From Zizania palustris (taxonomy: Eukaryota; Streptophyta; Magnoliopsida; Poales; Poaceae), in assembly GCA_019279435.1 (NCBI GenBank), contig JAAALK010000702.1, positions 62,001-126,000 of the forward strand: a DNA stretch of 64,000 nucleotides, written 5' to 3'. Both the position numbers and the translations under genes were made by a program. Under the pieces are notes generated by a model. It was not told the DNA's origin. It made no database searches and saw nothing but the letters and a program-made list of their open reading frames with translations. Positions 31,084 through 41,383 of this stretch are shown one piece after another; within the stretch, counting starts at the first letter, position 1; each line of letters begins with the position of its first letter.

Positions 31084-34033
31084 CTTCGTCTTCGGACCAT
31101 GCAATGTCTTCGGAAGATGAAGCTTCCAAGTTAACTTATTTTTCTTCCTCTTTAATATAAGATAGTATATCTTTGCTTACTTCGGGCATAATTGCACCGG
31201 AGCTATCTCGAGGAACTAAAACCGAGGTCGCTTGTGAAGTTTTAAAAGATCGAAGGTAGCCCATAGTAGGCGGAGTTCTTCGGTAATGTTTAACACTTCG
31301 ATATCATCCATATGAGGTGAAGCCTAAAAATACGATAAGCAAATTTTCATTCATAAATGTATAAAAAGCATGATTCTTTACATAGTCAGGATCCTAAGGC
31401 AAATCTAGACCTGTGGGTTCGGCGGAGGCTGGCTGCTCGAGGCTTGCGACCGAGCTTGCTTCTGGCGTTGTCCTTCGTCAATCCAAGCCTTGATCGCAGT
31501 ACAACCTTCGGCTCTCCATGAAGCTTGGAAGGCTTGCCAAGCAGCGGCCACGTCTTCGGATGGAGTAAGAAGCCGACTTTCGTCGAAGGTAATGGGAGCC
31601 GCCTCTGCGTTCGGAGTTATCGATATTCCCAGATCTTCGTAGTAACGAAGTATGCCGATAGCAGCCACTTGTCCGGAGATTTCTCCGTACCGAATGCCTG
31701 CCATCTTCATCCTCTTCGCAGCTCCTTGGATCATTTTTAGCCACCGAAGCAAGGAGGTGTTGTCATTCGAAGGAAGTGTCCCAGTAGTACCGAAGTACTC
31801 TAGAACACCTAGGAGTTGATTCATGACCTCCGCAGCTACCTTCTCCGATTTCATCTTATCTTCAAGTAAGGCGTCCTTCACCGAAGTCAATTATTCCACC
31901 ACACCGGAGAGCCTGGCTGCCTCCGTAGCTAAGGAATTTTACTGGTTATGTAGGTGGCTAGCCTCTTCTGTAGTTTTGGCTTTTTCCTCCCGGAGCTTGA
32001 TAAGTTCAGCCCCCGCCGTAGCATGCTCCGCCCGCATCTTTTCTATTTCTGCCCGAAGCACAATTTGTTCTGCTTCGAGCTCCTTATTTGCAGTTTCCAA
32101 GCTTTGCTTGGCCCTCCGCTCTGTTGAGACCATGTTGTCTAAATGGGAGACTCGACCTTCGGAAATGTTAAGATTTCTCTGAAGAGTGGTGATTTCCTCT
32201 CGAAGGCGAAGGCTTCCACGTTCGTTTGAAACGTTCGCAGCTCGGGCCAAGACTATTTGCTGCAAAGAGAAAAAACCAAGGTGAGAAATTATTTGTATAT
32301 GAGATTAATTTTGTTTTGCAGATACTTCGTACCTAGTACGCTGCACGCTCTATGGCGGCGTTGAGCTCCGAACCCTCAGCTTCGCTCAGGATGGCTACCA
32401 AGTCTGTCTCCCCGACTTCGCGGCTAGCTCGATCCAAAGGCTCGAGCAAAGTCCGAAGTCCGGTTCTTCGCTCCAAGAAAGGAGCTAGAAGAGGGAGCAT
32501 AGATAAGGCCCTTTGGTCGTCTTCATTCGGCGAGGGGTCGGAGCGTTGGGCCGTATCTTCAGGAACTTCGGCAAACTGGCCCCCTCTGTAGATTGACCTC
32601 CGTCAGTCGACACAGACAGAGTTAATCCCGAACTCGGAGCAGAGAGAGGGTCCATTTTACCTTTACCTTTTCCAGGTCCCATTTGGGCGACTTCTGGAAT
32701 TGGTTCCGAAGCTGCCGAAGTCCCAAGAACACTATCTTCGTGACGAACCTCTTCCAGAGAAGTGGATCCTGTTGAGGCAAAGGTATTATACATTGTATAA
32801 TTTTGCAGAAAAAAAGAGCAAAAGGATTATGTGAAGTTTACCTCCGAAGTCTTGTCGACGGGTGAGCATCGGACTGCTTAGCGGGTCAAAAGCTACCCCA
32901 AAGTCTTCATTGGAGTCAGAATTCACAATTAAAGTTTCGACTATTGGAGCTTCTTCGGGAGCTGTAGTCGTTGCCTCATCTGGAATCAAAGTTGATTCTA
33001 CAGCAACTTCGGTTCCACCTTCATTCATAGGGGCTTCATCCCGCGGTAAGTCTTCTTGAGCAGTCGAAGTCCCAACTTGCCTGAGGTTGCTTGGAAACTC
33101 TGGCACACTCGCAACGTCGCCAATGCTTGCATCTGCTTGGGCTCCATCCTTGTCAATTAGGTCAACAAGCATTCTACCTTCATCCTCCGAGGAATCAGAG
33201 ACCGAAGCTATTGGACTAGAAGGCGCCGCAGTTTTTGGCTTTCTGGCTACCTTCTTCGATGGAGTCTTGGCAGAGGTCGAGGCTCCAACTTTGGCTTTCC
33301 TTTTCTTAGGCCCTTGTTCCGAAGGCACCCAATCCAAAATAGGAGGGGGAACAACTTCGAGTAGCCCCCATACTCGGTTGGACCGTTCCCAAGTACCTAC
33401 TAACTTAATCCTCCATTCTTTCTCGGCTGGAGTCGGGACTCCCAGAATTTTCTCCAAAGCTCGCACAATTTGCTCCGAAGTCATAGGAGCTAGAGAGGCT
33501 GAAAGATAAGTTGACGTTGGTTATTTCTTCAAATAAATATATATGAAACATGTTGTTTTCAAAGTTACCTACAGGGCTCGAGCTCGAAGAAATCTTTCGA
33601 AGGCCACCTTCCGTATCTTCCTCGAAGGTGATTGGCCAGTTGGCCATCAGAGGGGGGATCTAAAGTCCGATGAACTCCTCTGCCAGATCCCTCATGCTCA
33701 GGCGATGGCTAATCCGCTGAAGTAGGCTAAGGCGAGCTTCAAGCTGGCCTGGATCCGGATGGACAAGGGCTTCCCTCCAGAAGTTTATGTCCTGTAGAGG
33801 TCCAGCTAAGCGGCTTCCAGCTCCAACTTCGGTGTAAAACCATCGGAGGATCCAATCCGTATACCATCTGGCATTGATGGCCTTAGCTGGAAATTGAAGA
33901 GCATATTCGTCTCGGAGCCGTAAGTTAATACTCCCGAAGGCCACCACCATCTTTTCACCTCCAGGGCCTACGAAGGTCTTGGGTTGGCAAGAAGCCCAGT
34001 GTAGGGCTGCGAAGATTTCTGCTCTTCCTTCGC
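31084..34033 (-). pseudogene. Tat antisense ORF T28a, multi-exon, N-terminus lost
   Basis: Minus-strand exons joined by GT...AG introns. 34033-33570 holds a conserved globular domain (VVAFGSINLRLRDEY, KAINARWYTDWILRWFYTEVGAG) with one in-frame stop at 33660. After an intron near 33500-33570 comes a Lys-rich, then acidic region (KKRKAKVGASTSAK, SDSSEDEGRM), a short exon from 32770, an intron near 32263-32332, and coiled-coil exons 32265-31405 (TERRAKQSLETANKELEAEQ). An acidic tail (SSEDIAWSEDEDE) follows near 31100. The first domain resembles the Pfam family called putative gypsy-type transposon (Transposase_28). Such ORFs lie antisense between pol and the 3' LTR of Tat elements; function unknown. 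The copia segment at 34034 replaces the N-terminus. Confidence 0.65.
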
Positions 34034-34599
34034 AGCTTACTAAAGAGCTCATCACAGGTCAATGTGTCATAACCTGTGGACTCCTCAATGCTGGATATCT
34101 TCACTTCCCATATGCTACGATCAAGAGCATAGGGAAGCTTTATAGCCCTGTCATGATCATTGTAAGCAAGTGTCCCGTTGGACCGCAAGTTACTCACTAT
34201 CGCATCAAGGTGAGAAAACATGGCATCTATTGATTCACCAGGTGCCTGCACAAACAGCTGATACTGTTGATTGTATGTGCTTTGGCGCCTTGCCTTAATC
34301 TGTGTAGAGCCCTCGTGAAAAATAGTGAGTGTAGTCCAAATCTCCCTAGCTGTCCGAAGATGTTGCACCCTATCAAACTCACTCCGACTCAAACCAATGA
34401 ACAATATATTTCTAGCCTTGGAGTTGGCATTATACTGATCCTTCTCTATTTGAGAGATGCAAGTTTCAGGGATAGAGTATTGTGAGTTCACAAAATCCCA
34501 AATTGTATTTCCTTGGCTTAGCAAGTAAGCCTCCATGCACACCTTTCAGTATGCAAAGTCTGTCCCATCGAACAGAGGTATTTTACTAACTATGTCCAT
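34034..34599 (-). pseudogene. Copia Gag, N-terminal half (inverted piece)
   Basis: The minus frame starts MDIVSKIPLFDGTDFAY at 34599; a stop near 34547 replaces an expected tryptophan. It continues (MEAYLLSQGNTIWDFVNSQY, KARNILFIGLSRSEFDRVQ, REIWTTLTIFHEGSTQIK, LFVQAPGESIDAMFSHL) as the UBN2-type gag domain of copia elements, which forms the capsid. It breaks off at DELFSKL, where the antisense ORF T28a begins. Its continuation is the plus-strand gag at 36682. Confidence 0.8.
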
Positions 34600-34649
34600 G
34601 TCCCCAACAGATTACAAAACCGGTTAAGGTCAACTGATGATCTTAACCT

Positions 34650-34661
34650 GCTCTGATACCA
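34650..34661 (-). other. Copia primer-binding site (tRNA-Met type)
   Basis: The minus strand reads TGGTATCAGAGC two bases after the LTR end. It shows that the minus-strand LTR is a 5' LTR. Confidence 0.85.
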
Positions 34662-34663
34662 AT

Positions 34664-36681
34664 TGTTGGACCGGAAACGGCGACCAGAGGGGGTGAATGG
34701 GAGCTTTTAAAATTTCAGACTAAAAAATAGCCTTCTATTTTAAATCTGTCTTCTGCGGAACAGACTTCGAACACACCCTTCGAAGTTCTGATTCAGAGAT
34801 ATTTTATAGCTCCGAAACTAGGCTTCGCAAGGAGCAAAAGTTCGAAGTCAAGAAAACTTCGCTCCTCTCACAACTCTAAACCTCAACTCAGATAAATCAG
34901 TGCAGGCTCCGCACACTGGGTGCCTTCGAGTAGACTTCGCACTTCACCCTTCGCAAGAGATGACTTCACTCTGAGGACTTCGATCAGATACTCAATGCTA
35001 GAAACTGGTACTAGGCTTCGTACTTCGAAGGTCCAAACTTCACAGTGCACACTGAGCTAAGGACTTTGTCAAAAGAAGAAAACAGGCTTCGATTTAGGCC
35101 TGACACAGTGCTTTGCTAGTAATCAGAGAGGTCTAGCCTCCAGTTTACACAGAGCGAACAGACACTGAAAAACACACTTCACACGCATAGAACACTCACA
35201 CACTTCTCCAATAACACTCCAGCGCAATAAACTCAACACAGGAAGAAGTGAGGCACAAACAGATCAATGCATGCAGTGCAAAGTAGGCATACAAGTTCAA
35301 ACAGTAAATGAAAATAGAATCAAAGTTTCATTGCTTGAACAGGGAACACAAAATGAACTCATAGATCTAAATACAAAGTGTGGCGGCTAGCACAGGAGCT
35401 CAAAAATGTCTGCTCAAAGTGTTACTGTTGCCTAGCTAGCCTTCACTATTTATAGGCACTATTCAGCCTTGTGAATAGACTACTTTACCCCTAGGGTTTA
35501 CACTGATTTTGTCTCATCAGAACAAGGGGGTACAGTTGGTAGTCTACTTTATTAGGAGGCTTCTTTTGTCAGCTTCGCAGAGGAGACAACATCAGCTTTT
35601 GCAGAGCAGACACGGTCAGCCTTTGTAGTCTTGGATTCTTCTGAAGCTCCCCTTCGCACGCGAGGGGTGCGGTAGCTTCGGTGAGAAGCCTTGAGCCTGA
35701 CGGCCTTCACTTCACCAAAGTCAGCCTTCGATACAATGACGGTTTTGAGACGAAGGCTTCAAAGCCCTTGGGCCTTCGCACCAACACCTCCGGAGTGGAC
35801 CACCACGGCTTCGTAGCTTCTCCCAGCTCGAACTCTATCAGTCCATGTACCGAAGCCATGCATGGCCAAATTACCTCAAGTCAGCCACACTCCGAAGCCC
35901 CACCTTCGGAGTATCACCCTTCGAAGTCCCTCCTTCATCCAAAGTCTCCGCATGAAGCATTCCATGAGCACTTCGTCGCAGTGTCTCTCCCCGAGCACAC
36001 TCCTCAACGTACCTCACCTAGACCATGCCTTCAATGCACCTTGACTTTTGAGACCTTCGTCGGGTATACCTTCGAATGCCTCCATCAAGAGCACACTTCG
36101 AACACCTTGCCTCATTGCTGAGGACTTTGTCCGCCAAACTCCGAAGTTACTCCTTTCGGAGTACCCTTCGATGTGCCTCACCTCTGAGGACTTCATCTCG
36201 GAGTACCTTCAGCTGGAGCTACGCTCTGCACTCTTTGCCTTTGCCTAGCGCACCTTGACCCGAGGACCGACCTCGACCCCTCGGAGCCTTCGTGACCGAG
36301 CTCCCCGCTCACCTGGCATCAAGCCTCCCGCTTGACCCGGGTTCACTTGTTGCGAACCGTCCGTCACCTCCTCAGTCACCTGTGCACCACAGACAAGCAG
36401 ACAAGAGTATCCAGTACCCCAGAGACCTCTCCGGGTAAATAACCTCCAGCACACACTCCGGTGTACCACCCCAAGTACTGAAACCTTCGGTACGACCCAG
36501 TCATCGTGTACTATTGGACCCCCCCGACAGTCACACTCCACTACAACAGCTGCAGCAAACAAACCCACCGAACCCTTCAGTGAAACAACCTCCGAACCCC
36601 TTCGGAGGTACCCCTTCGAATCAAAGGATAAAATTTGTCAATCACTCATCACAGACTCCGAAACCAACCCTTGGTTTCTTA
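34664..36681 (-). repeat. Copia 5' LTR (about 2018 bp), inverted
   Basis: Plus-strand limits are TGTTGGACCGG and GGTTTCTTA. It matches the copia solo LTR at 42823-44799 in the opposite orientation, including both ends (the solo copy starts TGAGAAACCAAG; here the first two bases are TA). Rich in CTTCG/CGAAG words. Confidence 0.85.
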
Positions 36682-38085
36682 GACACTTTGACGTGCGATG
36701 AACTCTTTAGTAAGCTTAAGTCCATCGAGATCGCCAAGGCACCTCGTTCTGGAATTGGGAACTCTTTGCTACAATCCATGGCACTAGTTTCCAGTTCTAG
36801 CAGTTGCACCTCATCTAGAGGTAACTTGTCTGGAGTTTGTGCTTTTTCTGGAGGTTTTGCCTCGTCTTCTTTGGTCTCTATCACAAAAGAACATGTGGAC
36901 ACATTGGACGATGAGGAGCTTGCACACATAGTCAAAAAGTTCACTGGATTCTACAATGATAGAAGAGATCAAAGGAGAGGAGGCTCTTGAGGATGTTTTG
37001 AGTGCGGTGATCTTAACCATATCAAAGAAAATTGCCCAAAACTGAAAGCAAAGAATGAATATAAACACAAATACCAGAAAAGAGACAAAAAACCCTTCTT
37101 AAAAGGCAAGAGAGGAAAAGTGGCAAAAAGAGTGGCTAGAGCGTTCGTGGCTACTCTTAGCGACATCGACAACATCCCAAGTGAGGAGCCAAGCTCCGAT
37201 GAAGAAGAGCGATACAAGAGTGAAGAAAAGTAGGAAAAGACAAAACACTTCAATGGCCTCTTCATGGCCAATGACAAGGACATCAGCGATGAGCTAGACT
37301 CATCTGAGGTTAGTTTTTCTAATGACCAGCTTCTTGTTCAAAACGATGAATTACATGATGAAATCATTTCACAAGATAGACTACTCAAACTTACTGCTAA
37401 AGAACGAAAGGAACTAAAACTCAAAATTGAATCTCTTCCTACTGGACTTGTTTTGTTGAAATCTAAGTCTGAAAGTGTTGAATATGAGTCATGTCTTGTT
37501 GTGATGAATGAACTTGATCAGTTGCGTCTGATTCAAGCTCAAAATCTTGAAAAACTTGAAAATATTCAGAAACAACTTTTGGAGATGGATTCTAGTCCTT
37601 GTGTCATCAATGAATGCTTGAATTGTTCTTTACTTGTTGAAAACATTAATTTGAGAGATAAGCATGTTGATGAACTTAAGGCTAGATTGGAGAGTGCTGA
37701 GTGTTCTAAGGATGTGCAACCGTCATGTTCCACCTACATCATCCTTAAGGACCAACTCAACTTTGCTAGAGAGCAAATCGAAAAACTTAAGTGTGAGAAT
37801 TATTATCTTCTCTCCATGGTAGACAAGTGTACCGAAGGGAAGGGTAAAATGGATTTGCTTTTGGATAAAACTAAAATGTGTGCTGACAGGGTCGGGTTAG
37901 CTCTAGGGTTGGGTTATGAGAGAACTACACCAAATACCCCAAGCAAAACTGTGTTCACTCTACCTACTACCCTTGAGAAAGAGACCCAGTTGGAAACCAC
38001 TTAGAAAGCCAAGAATCCAACCCAACCTAAAAGGATAATCATTCCACCACCAAAGACATACTCCAAGAAAAAACCTAGAAAAAAC
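36682..38085 (+). pseudogene. Copia Gag, C-terminal half with zinc knuckle and coiled coil
   Basis: It continues the copia gag from DTLTCDELFSKLKSIEIAK. A stop at 36988 lies just before the CCHC knuckle CFECGDLNHIKENC (36997-37038), a second stop at 37231, then a 246-residue frame (37264-38004) of mainly long coiled coil (RLLKLTAKERKELKLKIESL, LKDQLNFAREQIEKLKCEN). After a stop at 38002 basic sequence runs to the join with Tat pol near 38085. The extended coiled-coil gag resembles Sirevirus-type elements. RNA binding through the knuckle is the family's known role. Confidence 0.72.
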
Positions 38086-38102
38086 CCCCTCGTCGCTTTA
38101 AT

Positions 38103-39359
38103 TTGGTCATGTATGACCGAGTTAAAGAAGAGATAGAACGATTACTCAAGGCTGAATTTATTAGGCCATGCAGGTATGCTGAATGGGTTTCTAACATTGT
38201 GCCTATAGAGAAGAAAGGAAGTGGCAAGATTCACGTGTGTATTGATTTAAGGGACTTGAACAAGGCCACTCCGAAGTATGAGTATCCCATGCCGATAGCT
38301 GACATGTTGATCAACGATGCTTCAGGACATAAGGTACTAAGTTTTCTTGATGGGAACGCTGGTTATAATCAAATCTTTATGGACGAAGAGGACATCTATA
38401 AGATAGCCTTTCGATACCCTGGGTTTGTCGGCTTGTTTGAGTGGGTTGTGATGACTTTTGGTTTAAAGAATGTTGACATTACATATCAATGTGTTATAAA
38501 CTTGTTATTTCATGACTTGCCAGGAGTTATGCTAGAGGTCTACATAGATGATGTTGTAGTCAAATTGGATGGTATGGGAAACCATTTAGCCGATTTGAGG
38601 GTTGCTTCTGAGAGAATGTGTCAGTACAGCTTAAAAATGAATCCACTCAAGTGTGCTTTTGGCATGTCGGCGGGCAAGTTCGTAGGATTCATGATTCATG
38701 AAAGATGTATTGAGATTGATCCTAAGAGGCTTGAGAAGATTAAGAACTATGAAGCGCCAACATGCAAGAGAGATGTGCAAAAGTTGCTAGGCAAGGTAAA
38801 CTATTTGTGTCGCTTTATATCTAACTTGTCTGGCAAGATCGATGCTTTTGTCCCCATACTTTGGCTAAAGAACGAAGCCAAATTCACTTGTGGGGCAAGT
38901 CAGCAACACGTGTTTGAGAAAATCAAAGAGTGTTTGTCATCATCGCTTGTTGTAAGAGCACCGAAAGCCGGGATCCTATTTCGGCTATACGTTGCTGCAA
39001 AAGATAGCGTGATAGGGGTTGTGCTAACTCAGGAAGTGGAGGGAAAATAGTACATCATCACATTCTTGAGTTGCCGCCTATTGGATGTCGAGACAAGGTA
39101 CGTGTTCTTAGAGCATTTGTGTTTATCACTTTATTATGCATGTACCAAACTCCGCCACTATCTTCTATCTGGCACATGTATTGTTACTTGTAAAACTTAT
39201 GTTATAAAGTACATGTTGCAAAAGCCGTTTCTAAGTGGGAGAACCGGAAGGTGGGCTTATGCTTTGATTGAGTACGATTTGGCTTATGAACCTCTGAAAG
39301 CTATGAAAGGACAAGTCGTTGCAAATTTTATAATTGATCACCATGTAGATGTCAACTAG
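38103..39359 (+). pseudogene. Tat reverse transcriptase and first RNase H of element D
   Basis: RT reads RVKEEIERLLKAEFIRPCRY, CIDLRDLNKATP, FLDGNAGYNQIFM, with catalytic YIDD intact (38541-38552). The thumb (KRDVQKLLGKVNYLCRFISN) leads into RNase H with LYVAAKDSVIG, and its C-terminal half is at 39066-39359 (ETRYVFLEHLCLSLYYAC, LRHYLL). Stops at 39048 and 39357 break the frame. Compared with B, RNase H is complete in length. Ordinary decay substitutions such as VDITYQCVIN are present. Confidence 0.85.
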
Positions 39360-39374
39360 AGTAGTGATACTGCT

Positions 39375-39770
39375 TTGATTGAGGTAATATCATGGAAACT
39401 TTACTTCGATGGTTTGCCCTGCAAGAATGGCCAAGGTGTTGGATTTGTGCTCATATCACCCAGTGGTATGAGTTTTGAGACCTCGACCCATTTAGAATTT
39501 CCGTGTACTAATAATCAAGCCAAATATGAAGATCTTTTGCTAGGACTTGAATATGTTCATGCATATGGTGATTCACTATTAGTAGTTCAACAAGTAGCTA
39601 AAGATGCTCGCAGTTTTAATGGTTTACTTAACAGGTACTTGGATAAATGTATAAACATAATTTCTACTCTTGATGATTTTGAGATTTCACGTGTGTCTAG
39701 AGAAGCCAATTCAGTAGCAAATGATTTGGCTCAGCAAGCATCTGGTTACCAAATTAAAGGAGGTAAATTT
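39375..39770 (+). pseudogene. Archaeal-type RNase H of element D
   Basis: WKLYFDGLPCKNGQGVGFVL, then NNQAKYEDLLLGLEYVHAYGDSLLVV and SREANSVANDLAQQASGY, the Tat-specific second RNase H, with the catalytic Asp in YFDG and GDS retained. About nine residues found in B (after LLLGLE) are missing. The frame is open but starts without a natural ATG because it is part of Pol. Confidence 0.78.
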
Positions 39771-39967
39771 TTCGCGCAAGAAAAACCGATGCTTCACTTT
39801 ATTTCATCGCCCAAGTCAGAACACATCAGTCTAACTAGCCTGACTTGGCCGGTCCAACTGGAGGTGTCTGGTTGGTCTGACCGACCGTACCAGGCCAGCC
39901 TGACCACCCTATGCCAGCTGTCTGGCAACGGCCGGTCTAATCGCCCCCTGTCAAGAGTTTTCGGAGC
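39771..39967 (+). other. RNase H-integrase linker of element D with CGGTC-GACCG motifs
   Basis: Between 39840 and 39950 are repeated words such as CCGGTCCAACTGG, TGGTCTGACCGACCG and CGGTCTAATCG, the same palindrome type that fills the 3' LTR of D. Confidence 0.55.
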
Positions 39968-40704
39968 ACGTGGGGCAGGTTAAAATTTATGATTTGAACG
40001 CCAATTCGAACGAGGATTTAGCGAGTACTTTGAAAAATCATGAGGATGATTGGAGAACTCCAATTATTCATTATTTGAGAGATCCTAGTGAGCGGGTTGA
40101 TCAGAAAGTTCGGCGGCAAGCGATTAAATTTGTATCGCTCGATGGTGAATTGTATCACCGAACTATTGATGGAGTACTTTTGAGATTTTTGAATACCGAT
40201 CGGTCTAGACTTGTTGTGGGTGAAATACACGAAGGTCTGTGTGGTACTCATCAATCAGCCTAGAAAATGAGTTGGATGCTCAAAAGAGCAGGTTTTTATT
40301 GGCCGACTATGACTGAAGACTGTTTTATGTACTATAGAGGATGTGAAGCTTGTCAAACGTTTGGTAATATTCAGCTTGCTCCCGCATCTTTACTTAATCT
40401 TATTATCAAACCATGGCCGTTCCGGGGTTGGGCCTTGGACTTCATCAGCCAAATTTATCCTTCCTCGTCAAAAGGGCTTCGGTTCGTGTTGATGGCTACA
40501 GATTACTTCACCAAGTTGACCGAGACCTTGCCTCTCAAGAACATGATGCAGAATGTGGTAATTGATTTCATCTTGAAGCACATAATACATAGATTCAGTA
40601 TTCCTCAAACTCTTACTACAGATCAGGGTGCTTCATTTGTTTATAAATAAGTATGTGATTTTGCCGAATATTATGATATAAAGTTGATAAACTCTTCACC
40701 ATAC
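39968..40704 (+). pseudogene. Tat integrase of element D, first part
   Basis: Leader (DDWRTPIIHYLRDPSERVDQ), HHCC zinc domain (EIHEGLCGTHQS, GCEACQTFG) and the first part of the D-D-E core (ATDYFTKLTE, TTDQGASF). Stops at 40261 and 40648. The sequence is cut at 40704 (KLINSSPY), exactly where element A inserted; the remaining core and C-terminal domain are at 58945-59545. Confidence 0.83.
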
Positions 40705-41383
40705 TGTTGACACAAAAACGCGCCCCCATACTTGGGTCAGTTCAACGATCCAAAAGCGCGTGGATACTTAGGGATAAACCTAAGCGTGATGCAGCGCCGA
40801 CGTCACGTTCCGACAAATCCTTAATGGTTGTAAGGGTAACGGAGTCGCCAGGTAATCAAACAAATATTTAAGAAATAAAGTTTGATTAGCCAATGTGTGA
40901 GTAAAAAATAATAAAGCGAACCAGCCAGCCTAAGCCCAATTTCTGTCTATAGCGAAGGGAATCCGAAGCGTCCTGAAGGGGGCTTTGGCCTGTTGATCAA
41001 TTGAACCAGAGTTATACTCCCGGTCAGACCGGTGATGCGAAGTATCGCCGAAGGGGGGGCTTGGCATTCTATTGCGAAGGGGTCACCAAAGTTGGCTTCG
41101 ACGTTCTAGTGCGAAGCGGTCTCTAGGCGGTCAGACCGACGGAGGGTACTGCGAAGGGTTCTCGCCGAAGAGGGCTTTGGCGCGACGGCAAAGGGTGCTC
41201 TGGCGCGGAGTGGTTCACTACAAAGAGGTTCTCGCCGAAGGGGCTTAGGTGCGATGGCGAAGAGTGCTCCGATAGCCTTGTAGATGAGTATTAATCACCC
41301 CCAAAACTCGTCGGTGATGACTTTGAAGGTGGTTTCCATGCAAAATAGTAAAAGATAAAGTCAATCCGTCCTAGAGGCCAAAC

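Larger units (their letters stand above)
34034..38085. mobile_element. Rearranged Ty1/copia element: inverted 5' LTR and gag start, then gag end
   Basis: From 36681 down to 34034 the minus strand reads LTR, primer site and gag up to DTLTCDELFSKL. From 36682 the plus strand reads the same 12 residues and continues with the rest of gag to about 38085, where Tat pol begins. The 35 bp coding for the shared residues is present once at each end of the inverted block. Copia pol and the 3' LTR are missing. The long gag with a zinc knuckle and extended coiled coil suggests a Sirevirus-like lineage; this is inference. Confidence 0.7.

Noticed and set aside
35681..36248. Open frame of 146 codons near the inverted copia LTR
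   Set aside because: It lies inside the copia LTR; Pro/Ser-rich composition typical of the LTR in that frame.
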